A stretch of 64,000 bases of DNA, taken from NCBI GenBank assembly GCA_028873975.1, contig JAPPMO010000032.1, forward strand, positions 51,391 to 115,390. The letters run 5' to 3'. The DNA comes from Chloroflexota bacterium. GTDB taxonomy: Bacteria; Chloroflexota; Anaerolineae; Aggregatilineales; Phototrophicaceae. A model generated the notes under the pieces. That model was not told where the DNA came from. It was given only the letters and a program-made list of their open reading frames with translations, and searched no databases. A program made the translations under genes and the position numbers. Positions 50,381 through 58,539 of this stretch are shown in pieces (the first letter of the stretch is position 1; every line of letters begins with the position of its first letter).

Positions 50381-52636
50381 ATGGAAAACATTGCTTCTTT
50401 CGACAATCCTGATCAGAGCCTGCGCGACGTCATAAAGCTTGCGCTCCAGCCCTCGGCGATTCTACGAAGCCTGTTCGTGAGCGCCACCATCTGGCTGCTC
50501 ATGGCCAGCGCGATCCCAGCCTACGCCAGGCTGGTCTTCCGAGGCGAGCTGGCCGGTTATTTTGCCGCCGGGCTTGGTATTGCGCTCGTCAGCGAAATTG
50601 TCGCCGTTCTTGTCACCGCTTTCTTCAGCTCGGATCATGCGACCTTGGTGATACCGCAGAGCCCGACGGTGGTGATCCAAGGCCTGATCGCCGCCAGCGT
50701 GATCGACGCAGCGCCGGCCGATATGCCGCCCCAACTGCTGTTTGCGACGGTGTATTTGATCATTGTGCTGTCCGCGGCAATTACCGGGGGCTTTCTGCTG
50801 CTGCTGGGCATGGTGCGGGCCGGGGGCTTGATCCGCTACATTCCCTATCCCATCGTCGGCGGCTTTATGGCCGGTTTGGGATGGCTCATTCTAATTAACG
50901 GTTTCTCCGTTCTGGTTGACATTAAGCTCGACTTGCAGTCCTTGCCGGTCCTGCTGGAGGGCGCGAACTTGTCCCGCTGGCTGCCGGGCATGGTATTTGC
51001 CCTGTGCATCCTTGGGCTGCGGGCTCGCATCAACAGCTCTGTGATATTGCCGGGCGTCATCGTTGCGTCATTCCTCCTGTTTTATGTCTGGGCAGAGCTC
51101 GTCGTCGGCGATGAAAACAGCTTGGCTGAAGCCGGTTGGTTCCTGCCGGAAGTGTCCGGCACGATAAACTGGCAGTTGCCTGATTTAGGCGCTATTGCGG
51201 GGATTAGCCCGGCGATGATCGCGGCGAGCGCCGGCGGCATCGTGACCTTGGTCGTTGTCTGTACAATAAGCCTGTTTTTTAGAGTCAGCGCGCAGGAACT
51301 GATCGTCAATCGCGAACTGAATTCCAACCGCGAATGCAAGGTCAATGGCATCGCCAATATCGCCGCGAGCCTGTCGGGTGGCGGCTTTGTAGCCTATCAC
51401 GCTCTTATCTCGACCTCGCTCGTGCAGGCAACGGGCGTCTATGGGCGGCTGGTGGGCATCATCCTCGTCTTGATGTTCGCCTTGACCCTCGCTTTTGGCG
51501 GCGAGTTATTCTCGCTGGTTCCGCGCTTCATTCCCGCTGGATTGATCGTCTACTTCGGTTTGCAATTTATGAAGGAGTGGCTGCTGGACAGTTGGTCCAA
51601 GCTGCCGCGCCAGGAGTATGCCGTGATTGTGGTCATTGCCTTGGTCACGGCTTTGTTCGGCTTGTTGACGGGCATCGCCGCCGGCATGGTAGTGGCGATC
51701 ATGTTCTTTGTGTTGGAATACAGCCGGATGGACGTGATCAAACAGGAGTTTTCCGGGGACTTCCATCGTAGCAATCTCGACAGATCCTTCGCGCAAAATC
51801 AACTGCTGCAAAACGAGGGTGACAAGATCCTGATCTTGCGGCTGCGGGGCTTCATATTCTTTGGCAGCGCCTACCGCTTCTACGAACATGTCAAACAGCG
51901 CATCACGGATAGACAAGCCGAGCCGATACAGTATCTCATTCTGGATTTCAAGTCGGTAAGCGGCTTCGATTACTCAACTATTCAGGACTTCGACAAACTG
52001 AAAAAGCTGGCCGATCAGCATGGCATTCACCTGCTGCTATCGGATGTCTTGCCCCATCTGCAGCCGGTGCTGGAGGATGCCGGCATCGCGGAGCGGAAAT
52101 CCGGGCTGCCAGCTCTCTTTGACGACTTGGATCATGCCCTGGAATGGTGCGAGAACGCCTTGCTGGCGGATGCGGATTTGCTGGACAGCGCCCGTGTCAC
52201 GGTGGAAGAGCAACTCGCTGAACATGCCATGATCAAAAGTCGCGATCTCGGCGTCCTGCATGGCTATCTGGAGCGCATAGAGACGGCGGTTGGCGACGCG
52301 GTCTTTGAACAAGGCGACGAATCCGACGCCCTGTACTTCATAGAGACCGGCCGGGTGGATGTGCTGCTGCGCTTGCCGGACGAAAACCTTTTGCGCTTGC
52401 GCAGCATGACCGCCGGCACGGTCATCGGAGAAGTCGGCTTCTATTTGAACAGAGCGCGTACCGCTTCTGTCGTCGTGACGGAAGCCGGCGTGCTGCAGCG
52501 GCTCAGCCACAAAGCGCTGCGCCGGATGGAAGAGTCGCATCCGCAGACCGCGTCAGCCATACACATTCTCATCTCGTGCGTACTGTCGGATCGCCTGTCG
52601 TCCAGCAATCGCGTCATTCAGCAATTGCTGGATTGA
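50381..52636 (+). CDS. SulP-family anion transporter with STAS and cyclic-nucleotide-binding domains
   Basis: 751 residues in three parts. Residues about 25-440 form the SulP/SLC26 membrane domain (HATLVIPQSPTVVIQGL and IRYIPYPIVGGFMAGLGWLI are family segments). A STAS domain follows (about 485-580: IQYLILDFKSVSGFDYSTI). A cNMP-binding fold ends the protein (about 635-740: FEQGDESDALYFIETGRVDVL, GTVIGEVGFYLNRARTASVV). It imports sulfate, bicarbonate or another anion, with uptake probably controlled by the two cytoplasmic domains. In the cNMP pocket GEVGFYLNRARTAS is close to the phosphate-binding cassette GE(L/I)xx-x5-RxA. It is convergent with hemB, 14 nt apart. Sulfate supply would suit the sulfotransferase at 43.9 kb. 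Confidence 0.88.
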   Translation: MENIASFDNPDQSLRDVIKLALQPSAILRSLFVSATIWLLMASAIPAYARLVFRGELAGYFAAGLGIALVSEIVAVLVTAFFSSDHATLVIPQSPTVVIQGLIAASVIDAAPADMPPQLLFATVYLIIVLSAAITGGFLLLLGMVRAGGLIRYIPYPIVGGFMAGLGWLILINGFSVLVDIKLDLQSLPVLLEGANLSRWLPGMVFALCILGLRARINSSVILPGVIVASFLLFYVWAELVVGDENSLAEAGWFLPEVSGTINWQLPDLGAIAGISPAMIAASAGGIVTLVVVCTISLFFRVSAQELIVNRELNSNRECKVNGIANIAASLSGGGFVAYHALISTSLVQATGVYGRLVGIILVLMFALTLAFGGELFSLVPRFIPAGLIVYFGLQFMKEWLLDSWSKLPRQEYAVIVVIALVTALFGLLTGIAAGMVVAIMFFVLEYSRMDVIKQEFSGDFHRSNLDRSFAQNQLLQNEGDKILILRLRGFIFFGSAYRFYEHVKQRITDRQAEPIQYLILDFKSVSGFDYSTIQDFDKLKKLADQHGIHLLLSDVLPHLQPVLEDAGIAERKSGLPALFDDLDHALEWCENALLADADLLDSARVTVEEQLAEHAMIKSRDLGVLHGYLERIETAVGDAVFEQGDESDALYFIETGRVDVLLRLPDENLLRLRSMTAGTVIGEVGFYLNRARTASVVVTEAGVLQRLSHKALRRMEESHPQTASAIHILISCVLSDRLSSSNRVIQQLLD

Positions 52637-52650
52637 GCCCCAGAAGCCGC

Positions 52651-53679
52651 CTACGCGCCCAGCCACTTGAGAGCCTCTTTGGCAAAATAGCTGATGATCA
52701 TGTCGGCGCCGGCCCGTTTGATGCAAGTCAGGCTTTCCAGCGCGACGCGCTCCAGGTCCAGCCAGCCGCGCTGAGCGGCCGCGTGGATCATGGCGTATTC
52801 GCCGCTGACTTGATAAGCCGCCGCCGGCACAGTGTGATTCCGCCGCAGGTGGCTGAGCGCATCGAGGTTGGGCAGCGCCGGCTTGATCATGATGATATCG
52901 GCGCCCTCTTCAATATCCAGCGCAATCTCCTTGAATGCCTGGCGCTGGTTGCCTGGGTCCAATTGATATTGACGGCGGTCGCCGAATTGCGGCGCGCTCT
53001 CGGCCGCGTCGCGGAAGGGTCCGTAAAAGGCGCTGGCGTATTTGATGTAACTCATAATGGAGACATGCTGGGCGCTGCCGTTGTCCAATGCCGATCGAAT
53101 GGCGGCGACTGCGCCGTCTATCATGCCGGATGGCGCGATGATATCGGCTCCGGCTCCGGCATGCGCCAGCGAAGCTTGCTGCAGCAGATCCAGGGTATGA
53201 TCGTTGTGCAAGTAACCGCGGGGCAAGGCTGGATCGTAGTGCGGATTATCCGGCGTATTGATGATGCCGCAGTGCCCGTGATGCGTGTATTGGCAGAAGC
53301 ACATATCCGAGATGACCAAGAGATCGGGATCGGTATCTTTAATCGCGCGGATTGCGCGCGGCACGATGCCGTCTTCCGCGAAGTTTTCCCTGCCGCGCCA
53401 GTCTTTGTGTTCCGGGATGCCGAAGAGAATGACGGCCGGGATGCCAAGCGCGGCTATTTCCCGCACTTCGGCCGCCAGATTGTCCACGGACAACTGGTAG
53501 ATGCCGGGCAGCGATTCCACCGGCAGCTTCACGCCCTGGCCGTGGCGCGCAAAGAGCGGATAGATAAAATCATCGGGGCTCAACCCCGTCTCGCGGACCA
53601 GGCGTCTCATGTTTTGCGACAAGCGCAGACGGCGCGGTCGTACTTTCAGATTGGCGTGCCAGGTTGCTTCGTAGGCCAT
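52651..53679 (-). CDS. hemB: Delta-aminolevulinic acid dehydratase (porphobilinogen synthase)
   Basis: Condenses two 5-aminolevulinate molecules into porphobilinogen in haem synthesis. The zinc site is DMCFCQYTHHGHCG with three Cys. The Schiff-base lysines are in MSYIKYASAFYGPFRDA and IIMIKPALPNLD. The YQVSGEYAMI stretch is diagnostic. 342 residues is the normal length. The start MAYEATWHANLKVRPRRLR leads into the conserved N-terminal arm. Monocistronic and divergent from the sugar-acid operon; the shared 190-nt region holds a long hairpin. Confidence 0.96.
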   Translation of the reverse strand: MAYEATWHANLKVRPRRLRLSQNMRRLVRETGLSPDDFIYPLFARHGQGVKLPVESLPGIYQLSVDNLAAEVREIAALGIPAVILFGIPEHKDWRGRENFAEDGIVPRAIRAIKDTDPDLLVISDMCFCQYTHHGHCGIINTPDNPHYDPALPRGYLHNDHTLDLLQQASLAHAGAGADIIAPSGMIDGAVAAIRSALDNGSAQHVSIMSYIKYASAFYGPFRDAAESAPQFGDRRQYQLDPGNQRQAFKEIALDIEEGADIIMIKPALPNLDALSHLRRNHTVPAAAYQVSGEYAMIHAAAQRGWLDLERVALESLTCIKRAGADMIISYFAKEALKWLGA

Positions 53680-53778
53680 GGTTGCTTTTCTCCTGTTCGG
53701 CGCCAGCCTTTTCAGGCGAAACTAAAGCGTGAAGTCAGTATGTCTCTACTAAAATCTTACTCTCATTTGCAAGACATT

Positions 53779-53818
53779 GGGTAGTGTATCCTTTTTGGTT
53801 GAAAGGGGTACACTACCC
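53779..53818. promoter_or_regulatory. Long inverted repeat upstream of the sugar-acid operon
   Basis: GGGTAGTGTA (53779-53788) and TACACTACCC (53809-53818) are perfect 10-nt inverted arms, extended inward by imperfect CCTTT/AAAGG pairing. The left half is 22/24 identical to 7083-7106. It lies 50 nt before the first gene of the operon; an operator or a 5'-UTR hairpin are both possible. Confidence 0.5.
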
Positions 53819-53869
53819 GTAATATGTCTACAGTCCATATAACTTCATTTATGAAAGGAGCGATCAACG

Positions 53870-55003
53870 ATGAAGGTTACCGGGGTCGAAACTATGCTTA
53901 TCCGCAATATCGCCCCCTACCGCGGCGGCCGATATTGGCTTTTCATTCAGTTGGCCACTGACGAAGGCATAATTGGCTTGGGCGAACGGCCAACGGGCAA
54001 TGCCCTCAATCTGCGCGCGCAAATCAGCTTGATCCAGGACCTGTGCGAGCAATTTATTATCGGCAACAGTCCTTTCCACATCGAACGGCTGTGGCAAGCG
54101 GTATACGCCTCCCGGCACGACTATCGCCACCCCGGGCTGGACATGACGCCAGCTCTCAGCGCCATCGAAATGGCGCTGTGGGATATTGTGGGCAAAGCCA
54201 CAAATCAACCCATATACAACCTGCTGGGCGGACAAGTGCATGACCAGTTGCGCGCCTATGCGTACATGCCAACAGAAGGCATCTGGGAAAACCCTGAGAA
54301 AGCCGGTGAAATTGCCATAAAGCTGGTAGAAGAGGGGAACACCGCTTGCAAATTCGATCCCTTCACGCCGATTTTTCCACATCCGCGCGACTTCTCTTTG
54401 AAAACGATTCGCCATGTGGCCAAGATTTTCAAGGCCATCCGCGTTGCCGTGGGCGACGAGTTGGAAATTGGCATCGGGACTCACGGACAGTTCAGCACCG
54501 CCGGCGCCATTCGTGTGGCGAAGGAGCTGGAGGCGTTTAGCCCGTTTTGGTTTGAGGAACCCGTCCCTCCGGAAAACATTGACGAGATGGCGCGCGTGGC
54601 CGCGCATACCAGCATTCCGATTGCCAGCGGCGAACGCCTGGCGACCAAATTCGAGTTCGCCGATTTGCTCAAGAAACAAGCGGCGCAGATCCTTCAACTC
54701 GATGTGGGGCAGTGCGGGGGCATCTTGGAGTCGAAGAAAATTGCCGGCATGGCCGAGTCCTACTACGCCATGATTGCCCCTCACATGTACTGCGGGCCGG
54801 TTGCTGCCGCCGCTGCCGTGCAAGTTGACGCCTGTTCTCCAAATTTCCTCATTCAAGAGTACAATGGCAACAGCCTGCACAATGACATATTCAAAGAACC
54901 CATTCGCTTCCAGAATGGGTACATCAAGCCGCCGACGGGTCCGGGCTTGGGTATCGAATTGGACGAAGCCGTCCTGAAGAAGCATTTGGCATACAGCGAA
55001 TGA
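53870..55003 (+). CDS. Enolase-superfamily sugar-acid dehydratase (galactonate dehydratase-like)
   Basis: 377-residue member of the mandelate-racemase-type enolases. The barrel shows TACKFDPF, EIGIGTHGQFS (catalytic His in the DgoD manner), FWFEEPVPPEN (metal Glu), IASGERLATKFEF (metal Glu), LQLDVGQCGGILE and IAPHMYCGPVA (second His). Both His bases fit D-galactonate/D-gluconate-type dehydratases. The product would be a 2-keto-3-deoxy acid. It starts the long catabolic operon, 33 nt before uxuA. The exact aldonate is not readable. Confidence 0.86.
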   Translation: MKVTGVETMLIRNIAPYRGGRYWLFIQLATDEGIIGLGERPTGNALNLRAQISLIQDLCEQFIIGNSPFHIERLWQAVYASRHDYRHPGLDMTPALSAIEMALWDIVGKATNQPIYNLLGGQVHDQLRAYAYMPTEGIWENPEKAGEIAIKLVEEGNTACKFDPFTPIFPHPRDFSLKTIRHVAKIFKAIRVAVGDELEIGIGTHGQFSTAGAIRVAKELEAFSPFWFEEPVPPENIDEMARVAAHTSIPIASGERLATKFEFADLLKKQAAQILQLDVGQCGGILESKKIAGMAESYYAMIAPHMYCGPVAAAAAVQVDACSPNFLIQEYNGNSLHNDIFKEPIRFQNGYIKPPTGPGLGIELDEAVLKKHLAYSE

Positions 55004-55035
55004 AGGAATGAAATGAGGGGGAAGGGCAAAGGGAT

Positions 55036-56103
55036 ATGAAACTGGGACTCGGTCTGTACCGTCATATGTTGAATCGCGACGACTATCGTTTTGCCGGGCA
55101 AGCCGGCGCGACGCATATCGTCGCGCACCTCACGGATTATTTCCGTCCGGGCAAGCTGTCCACAGCCAGCGGCGATGAAGATTGGGGGCGGGCGGCAACC
55201 AGTTCTCACTGGACTTACGATGAGCTGCGCGCCCTGCGCCAGGAAATCAACGACGAGGGATTGGAACTGGCCGCGCTGGAAAACTTCGACCCCGGCCATT
55301 GGTACGATGTCCTGCTGGATGGACCCAGAAAGCGGGAACAACTGGAGAATATCAAGAAGACGATCCGCAATATGGGGCGCGCTGGCATTCCCTGCATGGG
55401 CTATTACTTCAGCATCGCCGGCGTTTGGGGGCGGACGGAAATCCAATCCGCCAGGGGCGGCGCCACCGCGGTCGGCTTCCTCGAGAGCCAGGCTCCAGCA
55501 GAGACGCCGATCCCCAATGGCAATGTCTGGAATATGGTCGTTGATGCGGAGGCGCCGCCCGGTTACCTGCCGGAAGTGACGCATGAAGAGATCTGGGGGC
55601 GGCTTGAAGATTTCTTGACGAGTATCGTGCCGGTTGCCGAAGAATCTGGCGTGCGCCTGGCTGCCCACCCTGACGATCCGCCGCTTCCGGTATTGCGCGG
55701 CATGGCGCGCCTGGTCACGCAGCCGCAGCACTATCAGCGCCTGCTGGATTTGCTGCCCAGCCATCACAATTCGCTGGAAATGTGCCTGGGCACGATTTCT
55801 GAGATGGCTGAGGGCGAGTATGATATTTACGAAGCGGTGGATCGCTACAGCAAGCATGGGAATATCTCCTACATTCATTTCCGTAATGTGCGCGGCAAAG
55901 CGCCCAACTACGAAGAGGTATTTGTGGACGAGGGCGATATTGATATGTTCCGCGTCCTGCAGATCTTGCACGAGAACGGTTTTGAAGGCCTGCTGGTCCC
56001 CGATCATACGCCGCAGATGACATGCGGCGATCCCTGGCGGGCCGGTATGGCGCACGCGCTGGGCTGGATGAGCGGCTCGTTGAACGCTATACAGCGCGCT
56101 TGA
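55036..56103 (+). CDS. uxuA: Mannonate dehydratase (UxuA-like)
   Basis: TIM-barrel metalloenzyme of 355 residues that turns D-mannonate into 2-keto-3-deoxygluconate in hexuronate breakdown. Recognisable segments are GYYFSIAGVWGR, RLAAHPDDPP, NSLEMCLGTISEM (with the metal Cys), YIHFRNVRG (His) and VPDHTPQM (Asp and His). GAAGGGCAAAGGG precedes the ATG. Its presence with a different-fold aldonate dehydratase in the same operon suggests two epimeric acids are handled. Confidence 0.88.
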   Translation: MKLGLGLYRHMLNRDDYRFAGQAGATHIVAHLTDYFRPGKLSTASGDEDWGRAATSSHWTYDELRALRQEINDEGLELAALENFDPGHWYDVLLDGPRKREQLENIKKTIRNMGRAGIPCMGYYFSIAGVWGRTEIQSARGGATAVGFLESQAPAETPIPNGNVWNMVVDAEAPPGYLPEVTHEEIWGRLEDFLTSIVPVAEESGVRLAAHPDDPPLPVLRGMARLVTQPQHYQRLLDLLPSHHNSLEMCLGTISEMAEGEYDIYEAVDRYSKHGNISYIHFRNVRGKAPNYEEVFVDEGDIDMFRVLQILHENGFEGLLVPDHTPQMTCGDPWRAGMAHALGWMSGSLNAIQRA

Positions 56104-56207
56104 ATATAGATGATTTATAGATACAGAGACCGCGCGGCGAAAATGCCGGGATGACCGGATCGGCAAAGGCATGACGAAGCAAAGCAATCGCGGCGGGCAT
56201 TTGCCCG

Positions 56208-56236
56208 TTGACAGGGTCTTGCGGTAGGATTCTACC
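56208..56236 (+). promoter_or_regulatory. Candidate internal promoter with overlapping dyad
   Basis: TTGACA (56208-56213) is 17 nt from TCTACC (56231-56236). The dyad GGTAG-GATT-CTACC (56223-56236) overlaps the poor -10 box. It lies in the 220-nt gap before the binding-protein gene. Confidence 0.35.
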
Positions 56237-56323
56237 TGCGAAAGGAGGCGGCATATTGCTGAAATCCTGTTGTGGCATAAGCGGCAAGTATCGATAGAAT
56301 GACTCGAGAGGAGCTAATCCATA

Positions 56324-57424
56324 ATGAAGACAAGAAATAGATTGATATTGCTGGTACTGGCGGCGCTTTTCGCCTTGCTGATCGGGTCCCTTGGCGTGAT
56401 GGCTCAAGACGAAGACGCGATGGCGGAAGCGGACGCGATGATCCGCGCGTTCAATGCTGAAGAACTGCCGGAAGGCTGGACGCTGCCGGATTCGATCGGC
56501 CATGTCACCAACTATCTGGTGCATGAGTGGTACCAGAACGAGACCAAGGCGGAAGCGGCAACCGCAGCGGCATACGGCATCGAGTTCTCGATCAACGACG
56601 CCAATCTCGATTTGCAGGCTTCGCTGGCCGCGGTCGACGACTATGTAGCGCAGGATGTGGGCGCGCTCGTCTTTACGCCAGTGGACGAGGCGGCGTCGTC
56701 GCCCGCCATCCGCCGCGTCGCGCGCGACCGTACAGTTGTCTGCGAGGGCACAGCCGTGGTGGGTTGCGCCACCCTGGTCGCGATCTCGGACTACACCGCC
56801 GGCTACCAAGTTGGCGTATGGGCTGGTGAATATGCCCTGGCGAACTTCGATGGCCAGGCCCGCGCTCTCGATATCGGCTTGCCGGCCTTGACCTCGACAG
56901 TGGCGCGTTCCGACGGCTTCGCCGATGGCCTGCATTCGGTACTGCCCGAAGGCGAGATCGTCCAAAGCGTGGATGGCGCTGGCTCCAAGGATGTAGCCGT
57001 GCAGGTATCCGCGGACGCCTTGACGGCCAACCCCGATGTCAACATCATCTTTGGCATCAACGATGATTCGGCGCTCGGCGGCTTGCAGTCCTATATCGCG
57101 GCTGGTCTGGATACGGACAACTTGCTGGTCGTTGGCTTCGGCTGCGAAGGCATCGCCTGTAAAAACGCGCTGCAAGAGGGCGGTCCCTACAAGGTATCCG
57201 CGGCCATGTTCCCCGAATATCAGGGTCTGCTTTTGATCAACGCTGCTGTCTCGGTCTTCAACGGCGTAGAGCCGCCGCCGCAGATTTATGCGCCGTCGAT
57301 GCCGATGACGCTGGATAACCTGTTCGATTACTATACGCAGGAAGAAGACGGCAGCTACACCGCCATGCTCGATGTCATCAGCGAAATCGAGATCGACATC
57401 GTTGAACCGCCGATGGAAGAATAG
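56324..57424 (+). CDS. Ribose-type ABC transporter sugar-binding protein
   Basis: 366-residue periplasmic-binding-protein-like type I protein. A signal peptide ends near VMAQDED (residue 27); no lipobox is seen. The sugar-binding fold is visible in the VTNYLVHEWYQNETKAEAATAAAYG, LVFTPVDEAASSPAIRRVA, IIFGINDDSALGGLQSY and VVGFGCEG segments. It captures a monosaccharide for the two permeases and one ATPase downstream. GAGAGGAG precedes the ATG. A strong interrupted hairpin follows its stop codon, as after the other ABC binding protein in this window. Confidence 0.88.
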   Translation: MKTRNRLILLVLAALFALLIGSLGVMAQDEDAMAEADAMIRAFNAEELPEGWTLPDSIGHVTNYLVHEWYQNETKAEAATAAAYGIEFSINDANLDLQASLAAVDDYVAQDVGALVFTPVDEAASSPAIRRVARDRTVVCEGTAVVGCATLVAISDYTAGYQVGVWAGEYALANFDGQARALDIGLPALTSTVARSDGFADGLHSVLPEGEIVQSVDGAGSKDVAVQVSADALTANPDVNIIFGINDDSALGGLQSYIAAGLDTDNLLVVGFGCEGIACKNALQEGGPYKVSAAMFPEYQGLLLINAAVSVFNGVEPPPQIYAPSMPMTLDNLFDYYTQEEDGSYTAMLDVISEIEIDIVEPPMEE

Positions 57425-57438
57425 CTTCGTTTCGATAT

Positions 57439-57485
57439 CGGCTCGGGCAGAGTTGAGCGCGTTTGCCCCAACTCCGTCCGAGCCG
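57439..57485 (+). terminator. Stem-loop between binding-protein and permease genes
   Basis: CGGCTCGG/CCGAGCCG forms an 8-bp base. An inner GAGTTG/CAACTC stem is separated from it by 3-nt bulges on each side, around a 13-nt loop. No U tract, so mRNA stabilisation or partial termination is likely. Confidence 0.6.
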
Positions 57486-57531
57486 CGCCTGCCAGCGCAG
57501 AGTCGCTTCGGCATGGCGCGAGGGTTCCTGG

Positions 57532-58536
57532 ATGCTTGACAGTAGCGCGGATACATCGGGTACGGGGATCGGCAAGTTCCTGACCAGGGCGGCGCATTGG
57601 CTGCTGCATACGCAAGAAGGCGTTTTATTCTTCATCGTGGCGGCGATCTGGGTGTTCCTGACGATTCAGTCGCCCGTGTTCTTCACGGGCCGGAATATCG
57701 GCGTATTGCTGAGCCAGGTTTCCATGACGGCGATCACCGCTGTCGGCATGACCATCCTGCTCATCTCCGGCGAGATCGACGCCTCGGTCGGCTCAATGCA
57801 AGCCTTTGTCGGCGTGGTCGTCATGAGCGTGCTCAACAGCACCTCGAATCTGGCTTTGGGCATCGTCGTTGGGCTGGCGATCGGCGTGGCAGTGGGCTTG
57901 ATCAATTCGCTGATCTCCTTGCGGCTGGGCATCAATTCGCTGATCGCCACCCTGGCCATGCTGTCCATCGTGCGCGGGGCGGCTTTTGGTTTCACCGAAG
58001 CGTCCATTCAGAATACGCATAAAATCCCCACTTTCACCGAGATTGGCAATGGGTTTTTCCTGGGCGTGCCTTGGCCGATCATCTTCTTTTTCGCCGTCTT
58101 TCTTATCTTTTATTTTGTGCTGTCGCGCACGACATTTGGCCGCTTCGTCCACGCTGTCGGCGCCAACCCGGAAGCCGCGACCCTGGCCGGCATTCCCGTG
58201 CGGCTGGTGAAGATGGCCGGCTTCGTTTTGACCAGCGTCTTGGCTGCCTTCAGCGCCATCATTTTGCTGTCGCGCTTGAATTCGGGACAGAACGGCATCG
58301 GCGCGGGTTTTGAACTGGAGGCGATCGGCGCAGTGCTGCTGGGCGGTACCAGCTTGAGCGGCGGCGAAGGGTCCATGGTGGGCACCTTCCTGGCTGTGCT
58401 GCTGTTGGGGACCTTGAAGAACGGCATCGTGCTGCTGGATATCAACTCGAGCTGGCAAGTGGCGGTCACCGGATTGATCATCATCATCGCGGTCTTGCTG
58501 GACGCCCGCCGGCGCCGGCGGCTGGGGCAGGATTAA
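57532..58536 (+). CDS. Ribose-type ABC transporter permease 1
   Basis: 334 residues with about nine hydrophobic segments. ISGEIDASVGSMQAFVGVVVM and GGTSLSGGEGSMVGTFLAVLLLGTLKNG are hallmarks of RbsC-type permeases. ATG 57532 is preferred to the longer frame because the extra residues are Arg-rich coding noise and overlap the hairpin; GAGGG is 9 nt upstream. It is followed 3 nt later by the ATPase gene. Confidence 0.9.
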   Translation: MLDSSADTSGTGIGKFLTRAAHWLLHTQEGVLFFIVAAIWVFLTIQSPVFFTGRNIGVLLSQVSMTAITAVGMTILLISGEIDASVGSMQAFVGVVVMSVLNSTSNLALGIVVGLAIGVAVGLINSLISLRLGINSLIATLAMLSIVRGAAFGFTEASIQNTHKIPTFTEIGNGFFLGVPWPIIFFFAVFLIFYFVLSRTTFGRFVHAVGANPEAATLAGIPVRLVKMAGFVLTSVLAAFSAIILLSRLNSGQNGIGAGFELEAIGAVLLGGTSLSGGEGSMVGTFLAVLLLGTLKNGIVLLDINSSWQVAVTGLIIIIAVLLDARRRRRLGQD

Positions 58537-58539
58537 GCC

